64,000 nt of DNA from Dactylonectria macrodidyma. Its lineage: Eukaryota; Ascomycota; Sordariomycetes; Hypocreales; Nectriaceae. The position numbers and the translations under genes were made by a program. A model generated the notes under the pieces. That model was not told the DNA's origin. It saw only the letters and a list, made by a program, of their open reading frames with translations, and ran no database searches. Below are positions 12,927 through 24,578 of this stretch, one piece after another; the stretch's first letter is position 1; every line of letters begins with the position of its first letter. Where the stretch lies: assembly GCA_020744425.1 (NCBI GenBank), contig JAGMUV010000002.1:2772501-2836500 (forward strand). Direction: 5' to 3'.

Positions 12927-15900
12927 ATGATCGACGATGCGGCTCTGGCGGCGGCGGCCGAGATCGTAGCCTCAATTGCCCCGGACTCGCGCTCGCCTGG
13001 TTCGATACCCGTGGGCGTTGCCTCCAATGTCAAGCTACCCGGCCGCGAGACGCCCGCCAAGCGAAACCTCGAGATCGAGCTCCAGAAACTCGCACTGCGT
13101 GTTGGCAAGCTCGAGGGCCAAGCATCCACCACCGCCACCACGTTCCCGGAGACTCCCAACGAGACGATGGACTCGCTATTTGGCGAAGATGGTCTCTCCC
13201 TACCTTCCCGCCCTAAACCCAAAATCTTCCACGCCCAAGGTAGCTTGCACTCTCCGCATCTGCCGTCTATCCAGCTGACAAAGGAAGCCCTCGAAGGACT
13301 TCGTGATCATGTCGATGACCAGTCGAAGCTGCTCGATTGCCAGCGCGAAGAACTCGCGGGTGTCAATGCCCAGCTCCTTGAACAGAAGCAACTGCAGGAG
13401 CGTGCCCTCGAGGTGCTGGAGCAAGAACGCATCGCAACCCTAGAGCGCGAGCTCTGGAAGCACCAGAAGGCCAACGAGGCATTCCAAAAGGCTCTCCGTG
13501 AAATCGGTGAGATTGTGACGGCTGTCGCGCGTGGTGATTTGACCATGAAGGTCCGAATGAACACCGTCGAAATGGACCCTGAAATCACCACTTTCAAGCG
13601 GACCATCAACGCCATGATGGACCAACTGCAAACCTTTGCCAGCGAAGTCTCGCGCGTAGCCCGCGAGGTCGGTACCGAAGGCTTGTTGGGTGGTCAGGCT
13701 CGAATCGGCGGAGTTGATGGAACATGGAAAGAGTTGACAGACAATGGTATCTTCCTGAAACCAACTCCTTTGCCCTTTTCCCATAATCTAACGAATCCTT
13801 ATAGTGAACGTCATGGCACAGAACCTGACTGATCAAGGTAAACTTGCTCACAAACTTGGCCGAAACCGTTGCTTGTCATGTATCTAACTTTAGACACTAC
13901 AGTACGAGAAATCGCGTCGGTGACGACTGCCGTCGCTCACGGAGACTTGACCAAGAAGATCGAAAGACCTGCCCGAGGTGAAATCCTGCAATTGCAACAG
14001 ACCATCAACACCATGGTCGACCAATTACGAACTTTCGCTTCCGAGGTGACACGCGTGGCTAGAGATGTTGGAACAGAAGGCATATTGGGTGGACAAGCTG
14101 ATGTTGGGGGAGTTCAGGGCATGTGGAACGATTTGACCGTCAACGTAAACGCCATGGCCAACAATTTGACGACCCAAGTGCGCGACATTATCAAGGTCAC
14201 GACAGCTGTCGCCAAGGGAGACTTGACCCAAAAAGTCCAGGCTGACTGCAGGGGAGAGATCTTCGAGCTCAAGTCTACCATCAACTCCATGGTTGATCAA
14301 CTGCAGCAATTTGCCCGCGAGGTCACCAAGATTGCGAGAGAGGTCGGAACCGAAGGCCGATTGGGTGGACAAGCCACTGTCCACGATGTTGAAGGCACCT
14401 GGAGAGATCTCACCGAAAACGTGAATGGCATGGCCATGAACTTAACAACCCAAGTGCGAGAAATTGCCAAGGTCACCACGGCTGTGGCTAAGGGTGATCT
14501 GACCAAAAAGATTGGCGTTGAAGTCCAGGGAGAGATTCTGGAGCTCAAGAATACCATCAACCAGATGGTAGACCGACTCGGTACATTTGCTGTGGAAGTA
14601 AGCAAGGTCGCCCGCGAAGTCGGCACTGATGGGACTCTTGGTGGACAGGCCCAAGTCGCCAACGTCGAGGGCAAATGGAAGGATCTGACCGAAAACGTCA
14701 ACACCATGGCTTCAAACCTCACAGTCCAGGCAAGGCCTATAACCCAGACGCCTACGGGCCTGACCTCCCTTTGCGTCTCCCTGTCTGTTATCGTTAAGCT
14801 AACCATCTCAACAGGTCAGAAGTATCTCTGCTGTAACTCAAGCGATCGCCAATGGCGACATGAGCCAGAAGATCGACGTCGAGGCAAACGGAGAGATACA
14901 AGTCCTCAAAGAAACCATCAATAACATGGTCGACCGTCTGTCTAGCTTCTGTTACGAAGTACAGCGAGTTGCTAAAGACGTGGGCGTCGATGGCAAGATG
15001 GGAGCTCAGGCTGACGTGGCTGGGCTTGACGGACGATGGAAGGAGATTACAACTGATGTCAACACCATGGCCAGCAACTTGGTAAGCTATCGCTCGGAGA
15101 TATAGAAGCCTAGTAAACCCCAAATTGCTAACGCCGTCGCAGACAACCCAAGTGCGCGCCTTCTCAGATATTACGAATCTAGCAACCGATGGCGACTTTA
15201 CCAAACTTGTCGATGTCGAAGCTTCCGGCGAGATGGACGAACTGAAACGCAAGATCAACCAAATGATTTCCAACCTCAGAGACTCTATCCAAAGGAATAC
15301 CCAGGCCAGGGAAGCTGCCGAGTTGGCCAACAAGACGAAATCAGAGTTCCTCGCCAACATGTCGCACGAAATTCGAACCCCCATGAACGGCATCATTGGC
15401 ATGACCCAACTCACACTTGATACCAATCTGGATCAGTATCAACGGGAGATGCTGAATATCGTCAATAATCTTGCCAACAGCCTCCTGACAATCATCGACG
15501 ACATTTTAGATCTGTCCAAGATAGAGGCCAGGAGAATGGTGATTGAGGAGATCCCGTATACGCTACGGGGTACCGTTTTCAACGCCCTAAAGACGCTTGC
15601 CGTCAAGGCCAACGAGAAGTTTTTGGATCTCACATACAAGGTGGACAGCTCTGTGCCGGACTATGTCATTGGCGACTCCTTCCGTCTCAAGCAAATCATC
15701 CTCAACCTTGTCGGCAACGCTATCAAGTTTACCGAGCACGGCGAGGTCAGTCTGACTATCAAAGAACGTCAAGACCAGAGTAACGTCGGCCCCGGCGAAT
15801 ACTCCGTAGAGTTCATTGTGGAGGATACCGGCATTGGCATCGCCAAGGACAAGCTGGACCTGATTTTTGACACCTTCCAACAAGCCGATGGCTCCATGAC

Positions 15901-17149
15901 TCGCAAATTTGGTGGAACTGGTCTCGGTCTATCGATTTCGAAACGTCTCGTGAACCTCATGGGTGGTGACCTATGGGTCAACAGCGAGCATGGGAAAGGC
16001 AGCGATTTCCACTTCACATGTCGAGTCAGACTGGCTCACGACGATAGTGAGATGATTGAGCAGCAAATTCGACCTTACAGGGGCCACCAGGTACTCTTCG
16101 TTGACAAGGCTCAATCAAGTGCTGGAATTGCCATCCGAAGCATGCTTGAAAAGATTGGCCTCCACCCTGTGGTGGTTGAATCTGAGAAGAGCACCGCCCT
16201 CAGCCGCTTGCAGACAGGCGGCGCCCTTCCTTATGATGCCATTATCGTGGACTCGATCGACACCGCCAGGAGGCTGAGAGCCGTGGATGACTTCAAGTAC
16301 CTCCCTATCGTCCTCTTGGCACCAATCGTCCACGTCAGCTTGAAGTCGTGCATGGATCTGGGCATCACATCGTACATGACTACACCGTGCAAGCTCACTG
16401 ACCTAGGTAACGGGATGATTCCGGCACTCGAGAACAGGGCCACACCCTCGCTTGCCGATAACACCAAGTCATTTGAGATTCTCCTCGCTGAGGACAACAC
16501 AGTCAATCAAAGACTAGCGGTCAAGATCCTGGAGAAGTACCACCATGTCGTCACAGTGGTAGGAAACGGTTGGGAAGCCGTCGAAGCCGTAAAGGAGAAG
16601 AAGTTTGACGTCATCCTCATGGACGTTCAGATGCCCATCATGGTTAGTAGAATTCTGTGTCCCCGGAATTCGGATTTACCGGGAAGGCTAACATGAGGAC
16701 AGGGAGGATTTGAGGCGACGGGTAAGATCCGAGAATATGAGCGAGGAATGGGCACACACAGAACCCCGATTATCGCTCTTACAGCCCACGCGATGATGGG
16801 AGACCGCGAGAAGTGCATCCAAGCGCAGATGGACGAGTATCTTTCCAAACCTCTGCAACAGAACCATCTGATACAGACCATTCTCAAGTGCGCCACTCTC
16901 GGGGGCCCTCTACTCGAAAAGAACCGCGAACGCGAGCTGGCGATGCATGCGGAAGCAAAGGCGTCCAAACATAAGGATGGTGGACAGGGCTTATTGCGAC
17001 CAACTCTCGAGAACCGAGCCTTCACCAGTCGCGAGCCTATCTCGAGCACCAATGGAAATGAGGGAACTGCTGTGGTGTCACCCGAGCAGGACGAAGCCTT
17101 GGCAAGAGCACGTCTCGATTTCTCCGATATGCGAAGCTTGTCGAACTAA
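12927..17149 (+). CDS. nik1: Group III hybrid histidine kinase, Nik1/Os-1 type
   Basis: Exons 12927-13746, 13805-13837, 13903-14729, 14815-15081, 15143-16642 and 16703-17149 give 1297 aa, matching the roughly 1300 aa of this family. An N-terminal linker is followed by a tandem array of about six HAMP units, recognisable by repeated TTAVAKGDL and NxMVDQL motifs. Then come the HisKA box ([10 protein letters not shown], phospho-acceptor His724), the ATPase G boxes (DTGIGI near 877, [13 protein letters not shown] near 906) and a C-terminal receiver (LMDVQMP, phospho-acceptor Asp1143). There is no transmembrane segment, so the protein is cytosolic. In other fungi this kinase feeds the Hog1 osmotic pathway and is the target of dicarboximide and phenylpyrrole fungicides. 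Exon 2 is only 33 nt. Intron 3 (14730-14814) is GC-AG. Confidence 0.96.
14730..14814 (+). other. GC-AG intron in nik1
   Basis: The coding frame ends at VQ with CAG, the intron begins GCAAGG, and it ends CTCAACAG before GTCAGAAGT. Joining these restores the HAMP sequence [12 protein letters not shown]. No GT donor nearby gives a usable frame. Retention keeps the frame open until a stop at 14922-14924. Confidence 0.9.
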
Positions 17150-18478
17150 CAAGAGTTGTGTTGCCCGTTCTCAGATTCTCATGAGATCGCACAGCACATA
17201 GGTAACGAAAGCACGCACCCGTGCCTGATCATACCAGCCAAGCGGCTTGTCGACATGTGTTCCAAGCGACGGGAAACCGCCACTGGAGTGGGTGTGGGCA
17301 CTCTGCGCGCCCAGAGTACGCAAAGCCATCAACTATATCTGCGTAGCACACGATCGAGATACACGCAAATCGATTCCGGTTCTCGCTTAGTCCATTGTGA
17401 TGCGGTACTCAGTTGATGTCGAATCGGCGTCATGACGAGCTTCCTGACCGTGTCGGCCAAGTTGACGAATACAGATAGTCAACCGACGGCTTCGAAATGA
17501 AGCTATGAGCCGCCCCAGAATGGCAAATACCTCCGCCGAAGCACGTCGAACTAGGAGATATACTCCAATTCTATCTATATACCCTGCCCAGCATGTGGCC
17601 TGGACGAGTTTGAGGAAGAGTGGCGTTATTGCGTGGATGATTGGTCGGATCATTTGCTCAAATAATCGATGCCTACCCCGCGCGCCTGACTTTATTCTCC
17701 ATTGTATTTACATGACTTGTAGATGGTGTTTTTTTTTTGGTTTTTTATGCCTTGGGAATGAGTCTGGTCGTGCTTCTTCTTGTCACTACATCACTCTTGT
17801 TCAGCCGCTGAGGGCTTTAGCGCCTGACCCAATTCATTCTAATGTCAACCTCAATCTTGCTTTTGCATTGCTTAAAGGATACAGAGGGGATCCGGAAGTG
17901 TTTCCCCTTACAAACTCGCTTTGTGTCCATGTAGGAGTATGTAAGCGGGATGGAAAAAGTGCAATATTAGGCGTGTTATCAGTAGCTCAATTTATAGAGG
18001 AAAAGTTAATACTGACTTATATACTATGGTAGCAGGCATAAGTAAGGGCCCTTACTTATGCCTGCTACCATAGTATAAGTAATGCTGGTAAAGTTATGTA
18101 TATTATATAACTATTATAATACCCCGATTCAGAGATTTTATAGTATCAATTGCTATAGTATTAATGAATGTACCGCATCCCCAAGTGTGGAGGAAGCTGT
18201 GGATTGCCTCCACGTGTGTCTTCTGGATACGTACCTCACCTAGCGCTACCCCTAGCGCCGCTGGCCAATCACAAGGCGACCCGCCTTGGAGCTTTCGTGT
18301 CCATCTGGAAGCTCTTGGTGCGTGCGACAGCATGAACTATCATCATCATCACTACCTACAGACGGCCACACCAATCTTTGCCTTTCGCTCTTCGCACTCC
18401 CTTCTCGTATTCCTCTCATCCAACTGGTCGACCGATTACTTCACCGCCCAGCTCTCAGCAATCTGTTGAACCTTCACC
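17150..18478. other. AT-rich spacer between nik1 and ost2
   Basis: The first part is 3' flank of the kinase gene. From about 17690 to 18180 the base composition falls to an AT-rich island unlike its surroundings, and this island contains the 58-bp palindrome at 18020-18077. No transposase, reverse transcriptase or clear target duplication is visible. The ost2 promoter, with a CCAAT box near 18263, occupies the final 250 bases. Confidence 0.6.
18020..18077. repeat. Perfect 58-bp palindrome with no spacer
   Basis: The left arm 18020-18048 and right arm 18049-18077 are exact reverse complements of 29 nt each, centred on GGGCCC. After a 2-nt TA slip on the left side, about six more bases pair (ACTTAT with ATAAGT). 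The palindrome sits in the AT-rich island. It could be the head-to-head termini of a small inverted-repeat element or a fold-back element. It could also give a strong RNA hairpin if transcribed. Confidence 0.95.
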
Positions 18479-19114
18479 ATGGCGCCCAAGAAGAACGTCC
18501 GCGAACCGGCCCCTTCGACTCCCGCGACCACGCAAGCCAGCTCGACGGCTCCCGTCTCTGTCCCGCCCCCAGCCAAGGTCGCTGTGGCGAAGAACAGCGC
18601 TGCCAACTGGGACAAGGTCCTGCAGAACATTGGCGACCACTATATCAAGGAGACCCCGCAGCGAACCAAGCTCATTGACGTCTTTCTTCTGTTCCTGGTC
18701 GCTGTCGGAGCCATCCAGTTTCTCTACTGTGTCCTCGCCGGCAATTACGTACGTCCCAAGGAGGAGTGGCTGGTTCGAGGTTGATACGAATACTAACACA
18801 TCACACAGCCATTCAACGCGTTCTTGTCTGGATTCTCGGCGACGGTTGGGCAGTTTGTGTTGACGAGTACGTGCGCTCCATTTCCTCTTAATGGCATCCG
18901 AATAGGCGACTGACCACAACACAGTTTCATTGCGCGTTCAGACCAACGAAGGAAACAAGAGCGAATTCCCCGGCGTGTCCCCCGAGAGGCAAGAATATAC
19001 CCCCTACGCTCATTCATGCATTCATTCAATCACTAACACTGATGCAGGGCATTCGCCGATTATGTTGTCTGCAGCTTGATCCTCCATTTCTTCTGCGTCA
19101 ACTTCATCAACTAG
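18479..19114 (+). CDS. ost2: Oligosaccharyltransferase subunit Ost2/DAD1
   Basis: Exons 18479-18748, 18809-18866, 18925-18988 and 19048-19114 give 152 aa. The mature part aligns by motif with DAD1/Ost2: a cytosolic helix ending YIKETPQRTKLIDVF, a first membrane segment, the loop GNYPFNAFLSGF, a second hydrophobic stretch, and the C-terminus ERAFADYVV...VNFIN. This subunit of the ER oligosaccharyltransferase complex helps transfer the lipid-linked glycan to Asn residues of nascent proteins. The N-terminal 40 residues are Ala/Pro/Thr-rich, as in other filamentous fungi. Introns 1 and 2 are GT-AG; intron 3 (18989-19047) is GC-AG. The gene converges on grh1, with 190 bp between stop codons. Confidence 0.93.
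18989..19047 (+). other. GC-AG intron in ost2
   Basis: The exon ends GAGAG, the intron begins GCAAGA and ends GATGCAG before GGCATTC. Only this join gives the conserved ERAFADY. A CACTAAC branch point lies shortly before the acceptor. Confidence 0.88.
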
Positions 19115-19304
19115 AGTACTGAGGATGGATGCAAATACCATGGCTGGCATGGGGATTCTTATTGGGAGATGCCAAGCCCATAAGCAGTGTACATTATGAG
19201 ACGGCATTCATGAAATGTTTACCAAAAAGTCCAATAGGGCAGCGCGCGAGAGTAGATCAAGTCAAACCAGGGGAATCATTCATACAGGCTACCTCGTGAC
19301 ACGG

Positions 19305-20427
19305 CTATTCATCTACGCGTCCACCACTCTCTGTCTCCGCCTTAGGTTCAGCCTTGGGAGGTCCACCAGCTTTCGGTGGTGGGGGCATAGGAGAGGCTCT
19401 ACCTGTGGGAGCATTATCCAAGCTCCGACTCTTCTCTTCCTCTTCCTTGAAATAGTCGTCCATTAGCCGGTTAGGACTATGTCCGTGACGTTCTTTCTTC
19501 TTGCCGCCTTTCGGTGGGGCACCCACATGAGGTGTCTCAATCATCTGCGCCGGTACGAGATAGTCTCCCGCTGGTGGTGGAGGTGGTATGTCTGCGGCCG
19601 CCACTGGCACAAAGATGCCTTCACTCTTCTCATTCAGACCTCCGTCGAACATGGTCTCCCCTGGGGCATCTACAGGTTCACTCAGGGGAGCCGGCAACCG
19701 ATGTAGAGCACCATAACCGAGGACGCAGCCCAGAGCTCCCTGACCACCCCAGTCTCGGCTCGGCTGGATCGTGACTTCCCTAGTGACGTTGTACTCATTG
19801 TTGTAGACATACAATCGCATCGGCCGGCCAATGAAGTCCTCCACCAGCTCGCCCAGGCCGCCCTCGCCGTAGAGGGGACCTTCGGGGCTTCCCAGAATGT
19901 AGTCACCATACGGTAGGAGACCAGCAACATCGGCGGGTGAGTTGGCGGGAACATCGAGCACGTGCCAAATGTTGGCAGCGAGGGAGAGCGGGGAGTACTG
20001 AAGGGAGAGGCCGAGGGACGCGGTGTCGACGGGGACGGGGACATGCATTTCCCTAGTCCGCTGGCCCTGGTGTTGTCGTTAGCATGCTGTTCGGGAGTTT
20101 TTAGAGAAGTGCCACTACCTTTGCGTTCCATAAGCCTAGAGTTACGGTGCTGCCAGCGCAGTTCCTCACTTCCTGGGAGAAGAGGGCTGGCTCCGGGTTG
20201 TCCTGCGAGGGGGGTGAGCATCAATCTTATCGAGCTATAAGCTCATATCCAGCACATACAATAGGTCGTCCATTGATTCCTACAATAAAGTCGAACCAAG
20301 GCTCGACCGCCAGTTCCAGGTTCGTGTTGCGCAACACTTGGAACCCAAAGGACCCTCGTTCTTGTTGCCTTTGTTGCGGGGTGTCACCATCGAGGCGCGA
20401 GATGAAACGATTCAGCGCATTGAACAT
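19305..20427 (-). CDS. grh1: Golgi reassembly-stacking protein (GRASP/Grh1)
   Basis: Exons in coding order are 20427-20260, 20202-20119 and 20066-19305, giving 337 aa. Two tandem PDZ-like GRASP domains cover roughly residues 25-180. Recognisable pieces are FGFQVLRN, VEPWFDFIVGING, the SPADVAGL loop and WGGQGALGCVLGYG. The rest is a Pro/Gly-rich, probably disordered tail. GRASP proteins tether Golgi and early secretory membranes and support unconventional secretion. The protein starts MFNALNRF, so it lacks the Gly2 needed for myristoylation. The first 14 residues could form an amphipathic helix, as described for acetylated yeast Grh1. Transcription diverges from tgs1. Confidence 0.93.
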
Positions 20428-20823
20428 GATTGCCTCGAGCGCGATCAGAGGAGCGGCCTGGGACTAAAATCGCGAGTGTTGAGGCGGGAGTTGAAATCTG
20501 GACACGTCTGAAGTCGTCTTGTCTTGCGTCAGAAGGCGGGAAGAAGTTCGGGGAGCTGCGTGGGCATGGAGCAAGCTGTCACCATGACAGCCTTGTACCT
20601 GCCACCTCAAGGTACCTAGCTCTGGATCAGGCGCCAAGGCGCTAAGTTTTATCCTGGATGTGGAGGGAGACTGTGGAGCCAGCGGTCACTTCTCAGCCTC
20701 GTCTTGAATTTCCCACTCCCTGTCCTCTCAATAGTCAACTGCATCAACATCAGAGGAGGACGAATACTTGCGAAGAATGAACCCTTGTTTATCAATTCTT
20801 CGGTAGCCCGAAATTGCTCCATC
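20428..20823. promoter_or_regulatory. Divergent promoter region, grh1 / tgs1
   Basis: About 396 bp separate the grh1 start from the preferred tgs1 start. No other gene is visible. The exact tgs1 start is uncertain because the reading frame stays open up to an ATG at 20704. Confidence 0.5.
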
Positions 20824-21726
20824 ATGGGAAATTTGGGTGCATTAGTTGCGCCAGAGTCGACGAAGTTTTCGATGAAGCCCGCCGAAATACTTCCTCTCAC
20901 CGATCAGTGCCACCACTACCAAGGAAAAAACGAGGTGCCTTGGGATATCCAAAAGTGAGGATATTTCATTTCCCTGTGAATCGTTGCGGCCTCTAATAAC
21001 AAGCGTCAGGTACTTTTCGCAAAGATACTCCATTTTCTCGCTCTACGATGAGGGTGTGTACATGACCGATGATGCCTGGTTTGGCGTCACCCCCGAGCCA
21101 GTGGCAAAGTGAGTCTCCCTTTCATTCCTCAATACGTTTCTTGCTAAAAACCAAACCACAGACAAGTCTCCAACGACATGTATGGCACTGCAGAAAAAAA
21201 GCATATCCTAATTGATGTCTTTGGGGGTGCTGGGGGAAATAGCATCGCTTTCGCCCTGTCCAGACGCTGGAGCCGCGTCATCTCCATCGAACGTGATGCC
21301 TCCACGCTTGCATGTGCCCAGAACAATGCAGAAATTTATGGTGTTGACTCAGGCGTCATTACTTGGATCCATGGCGACAGCTTCGAGTACATGGACAAGT
21401 TGGTCAATCGTCCAGAGGAGTTGCACCCAAGCCTCAGGCTAGATCTAGACGAAACAGTGATATTCGCCAGTCCGCCATGGGGCGGTCCCGGCTATCGTAC
21501 AGACGAGGTTTTTGATCTGTATAACATGCAGCCATACAACCTCGGCGATCTGCACAACGCATACCAAAGATTAGATCATGCGCTCTTCCTACCTCGCACC
21601 AGCGACATTCGGCAAATTGCGAAGCTGGCGCCCTCAGGTCGAAAGATTGACGTCGTCCAGTATTGCATGGAGGGCGCAAGCAAGGCGCTAGTTGCTTATT
21701 TGCCTGCGACCTCTTCAACAAGTTGA
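20824..21726 (+). CDS. tgs1: Trimethylguanosine synthase Tgs1
   Basis: Exons 20824-20954, 21010-21108 and 21162-21726 give 264 aa. The protein is the catalytic core only. Key parts are VPWDIQKYFSQRYSIF, the DDAWFGVTPEPVA segment, the SAM-binding DVFGGAGGNS near residue 95, an acidic ERD at the end of the next strand, and the catalytic SPPWGGPGY near residue 180. Tgs1 converts the m7G cap of snRNA, snoRNA and telomerase RNA to 2,2,7-trimethylguanosine in the nucleus. The start is a choice: ATG 20824 gives MGNLGALVAPES; in-frame alternatives are 20704 and 20872. An unseen upstream exon cannot be excluded. Confidence 0.88.
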
Positions 21727-22278
21727 AATTGACGAAGAGTTGGCCATTCATGAGGTGCCGAAGAAGATCTGGCCGCCTTCCTGACCAGGGGCGGCGACGG
21801 ATTTCCAGCCACCATTCTAATATGTATATTCCCTGCTCTCTACCTAGGTAGATACCGGAAACTCAGCAACTCCCTATGCGGGCTCTAGTCTAAACCTAGC
21901 CATGATATGTGCAGTAAGGCGAAAAGGCGAACTCTGTGGATCATCTCCATGGCTGAGTGTTAGTTCTACAGTCCTTGCTCCTTATTATTAGCGATTCAAT
22001 GCCCAATTATTTTTACAGATAATTAGCGGACCCTACATTACTCTAGTTTAATCCCCAAAACCCCATAGATAGAATGTCACGATCCATGGTTCCCAATTAA
22101 GGCATTGGTGAGTGGTGGCAGGACACAGTGTCTGGTTGCTACTAATATGCACTGTAGAAAGATGCTTGAATTTCACTTGATGAAATCTTCAAGCGACCCC
22201 ATCCGCCCACAGGACTTTTCCACGTGAGGCCAAGAGTCACGGGAATTCGACTACAGCGCAAAGAGCCACCAAACAATC
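21727..22278. other. Intergenic region, tgs1 to kelch gene
   Basis: No gene is seen. The stretch around 21960-22100 is AT-rich. An imperfect inverted repeat near 22163-22194, with arms GCTTGAATTTCA and TGAAATCTTCAAGC, could form a hairpin. A CACGTG site lies near 22220, about 60 bp before the next start codon. Confidence 0.5.
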
Positions 22279-24578
22279 ATGGCCAAGGACAAGAAGAAGG
22301 GCTCCGAGGCCAAAAAGGCCAGAAAAGTGCGTCGTTCTGTCCCTCATTTTACCCCTCCATCCAGCCATGATGGTCCTGCCGTTATCATGACATCTCCACG
22401 CCCAGTTTCTGTGCAATGGCGTTGACGAGAGATACCAAAACAGGCAGACAAGCAAGCCAAGCAGGCCAACAAAGGAGAGAAGAAGGCGAAGTCAAAGGCG
22501 GCCAAGGTCGAGGGTAGTGATGCCGAGGACGTCGATCTCGACGAGGTTCTCGAGGAGTATCGGCGTCAGCAAGAACTGTTCCTCAAAGTCACAGAGACAG
22601 TGTGCGAAGCCCCGCCAAAGGCTCGCGCCGCGTCGACTTTGATGGCATCGCCCCATGACAGCAACAGCCTGCTGCTCTTTGGCGGCGAATACTTCAACGG
22701 ATCGCTGGCCCAGTTCTACAACGACCTCAACATCTACAACATCAGCCGCGACGAGTGGCGTTGCGTCACATCCCCCAATGCCCCGCTGCCCAGGTCTGGC
22801 CATGCCTGGACCAGAGCAGGGAACCCAAACCACGTCTACCTGTTTGGCGGAGAGTTCTCATCGCCCAAGCAAGGCACATTTCACCACTACAATGACTTTT
22901 GGAGGCTGGAGCCGGCCACAAGGGAGTGGACTAAGATCGAGGTCAAGGGCAAGGACAAGAGCCCATCTGCTCGCAGCGGTCACCGCATGACGTACTGGAA
23001 GCAGTACATCATTTTGTTCGGTGGTTTCCAGGATACATCAAATCAGACCAAGTATTTGGCTGACTTGTGGATCTTTGACACTGTCAACTTTGTGTGGCAT
23101 ACTCCTCAGCTCCCTCCTGCTCAACTAAAGCCGGACGCTCGGTCGTCTTTTACCCTCCTGCCCCACGATCAGGGTGCAGTCTTGTATGGAGGGTATTCAC
23201 GAGTCAAGTCGTCTGTCCAAATCAAGCAGAAAGGCAAGGGTGGACACCAGGCTCAGAGAAACGTCCTCGTCCCCAAAGTGCACGAGGACAGCTTCTTCTT
23301 GCGAATGATTCAGCCCCCGACGGATGCCAATCCCAACATCCCTCCGACAGTGCGCTGGGAGAAGCGAAAAAAGCCAGCCAACGCCCCAAACCCCACTCGG
23401 GCCGGTGCTACCATGACATGGCACAAGGGTCGAGGTATCCTATTTGGAGGTGTTCATGACATTGAGCAGAGCGAGGAGGGAATAGATAGTGAGTTCTTCA
23501 ACCAACTCTTCGCCTGGAACGTTGAGCGAAACCGTTTCATGCCTCTGGCTCTGCGAAAGCCCCGTCAGCAGAAGAAGAATGCCCCTGACCAACGAGTTAA
23601 CCGTCGTGGACGTGCCCAAGCCAATGAGGACGAGCTGCTCAGACAGTTAGCGGCTCTAGAGAAGGGCGCTTCCCTTGAAGATGCTGATGACATTGAGCTT
23701 GATAAGAAAGATGAAGTAGAGTATGAGAAGCCCATTAAGGAGATGCCGGTGACAATGGAGCCTCCTCATGTGAGATTCAATTCTCAAATGGCCATCCAGG
23801 ATGATGTGCTCTACATCTACGGCGGGACGTTTGAGAAAGGAGATCGAGAGTTCACATTTGATGATCTCTACGCCATTGACTTGGGCAAGCTTGATGGGTG
23901 CAAGCAGATTTTTACACGGCCTGTGGAAGACTGGATTGTGAGTGATTGGCGTTCCTTTACTGAAAAGCAGACGGCTGACCGATCATTGCAGGAATCGGAA
24001 GACGAGGACGAGGATGACGAGGATGACGAGGGTGACGAGGATGAAGATGATGAAGACGAGGAAAACGAAGCAGAGGAGCAGTCTCAGAAGCACTTCACCC
24101 CGAGCAAGCGGAAGAAGAAGGTGGACGAGGCCTCTGAGGCTGCTTCTGAACCCTCTGAAGCCCCCGCGGAGACGTCTGAGGAGGATGACACGGAAACGGC
24201 GACTTCAGTGGATGACGGGCTCCCGCACCCCAGGGTAAGGCTTTGGTTGGAACTTCCATCGTCACAAAATACATGCTAATGTTTATTTATTTTTTACAGC
24301 CATTCGAGACCCGACGCGAGTTCTTTGTGCGCACGACGGCGGAGTGGCAGGAGATTCTCATGACCAACCTCCGGTGGAAAAACATCCAGCCCGAGTCGCT
24401 GACGATCAAGGAGATCAAGACCATGGCGTTCGAACTCAGCGAGGAGAAGTGGTGGGACTCGCGCGAGGAGATCACGGCGCTAGAGGAGGAGCAAGAGGCG
24501 GCAGGCATCCAGGAGGTGGTCAGCCTGGCCGAGAGGGGCGACGCGGGAGCTGGCGGGCCAGGGGCGAGGAGACGATAG
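22279..24578 (+). CDS. kel3: Kelch-repeat protein, Kel3/KLHDC4-like
   Basis: Exons 22279-22326, 22444-24234 and 24300-24578 give 705 aa. The protein starts with a Lys/Ala-rich basic segment, then has kelch repeats. Examples are LLLFGGEYFNG, HAWTRAGNPNHVYLFGGEF, GHRMTYWKQYIILFGGF and GRGILFGGVHD, which predict a beta-propeller over about residues 80-470. A long Glu/Asp tract (about residues 535-565), coded by a GAGGATGAC-like repeat at 24000-24070, follows. The C-terminus beginning PFETRREFFVRT matches the small domain (DUF4110) that ends Kel3-type proteins. The molecular function in this branch is poorly known. The first exon is only 48 nt. Confidence 0.9.

Noticed and set aside
17690..18180. 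AT-rich island as a RIP-mutated transposon
   Set aside because: It is short, has no recognisable transposon coding remnant and no clear flanking duplication. Only the palindrome is reported as supported.
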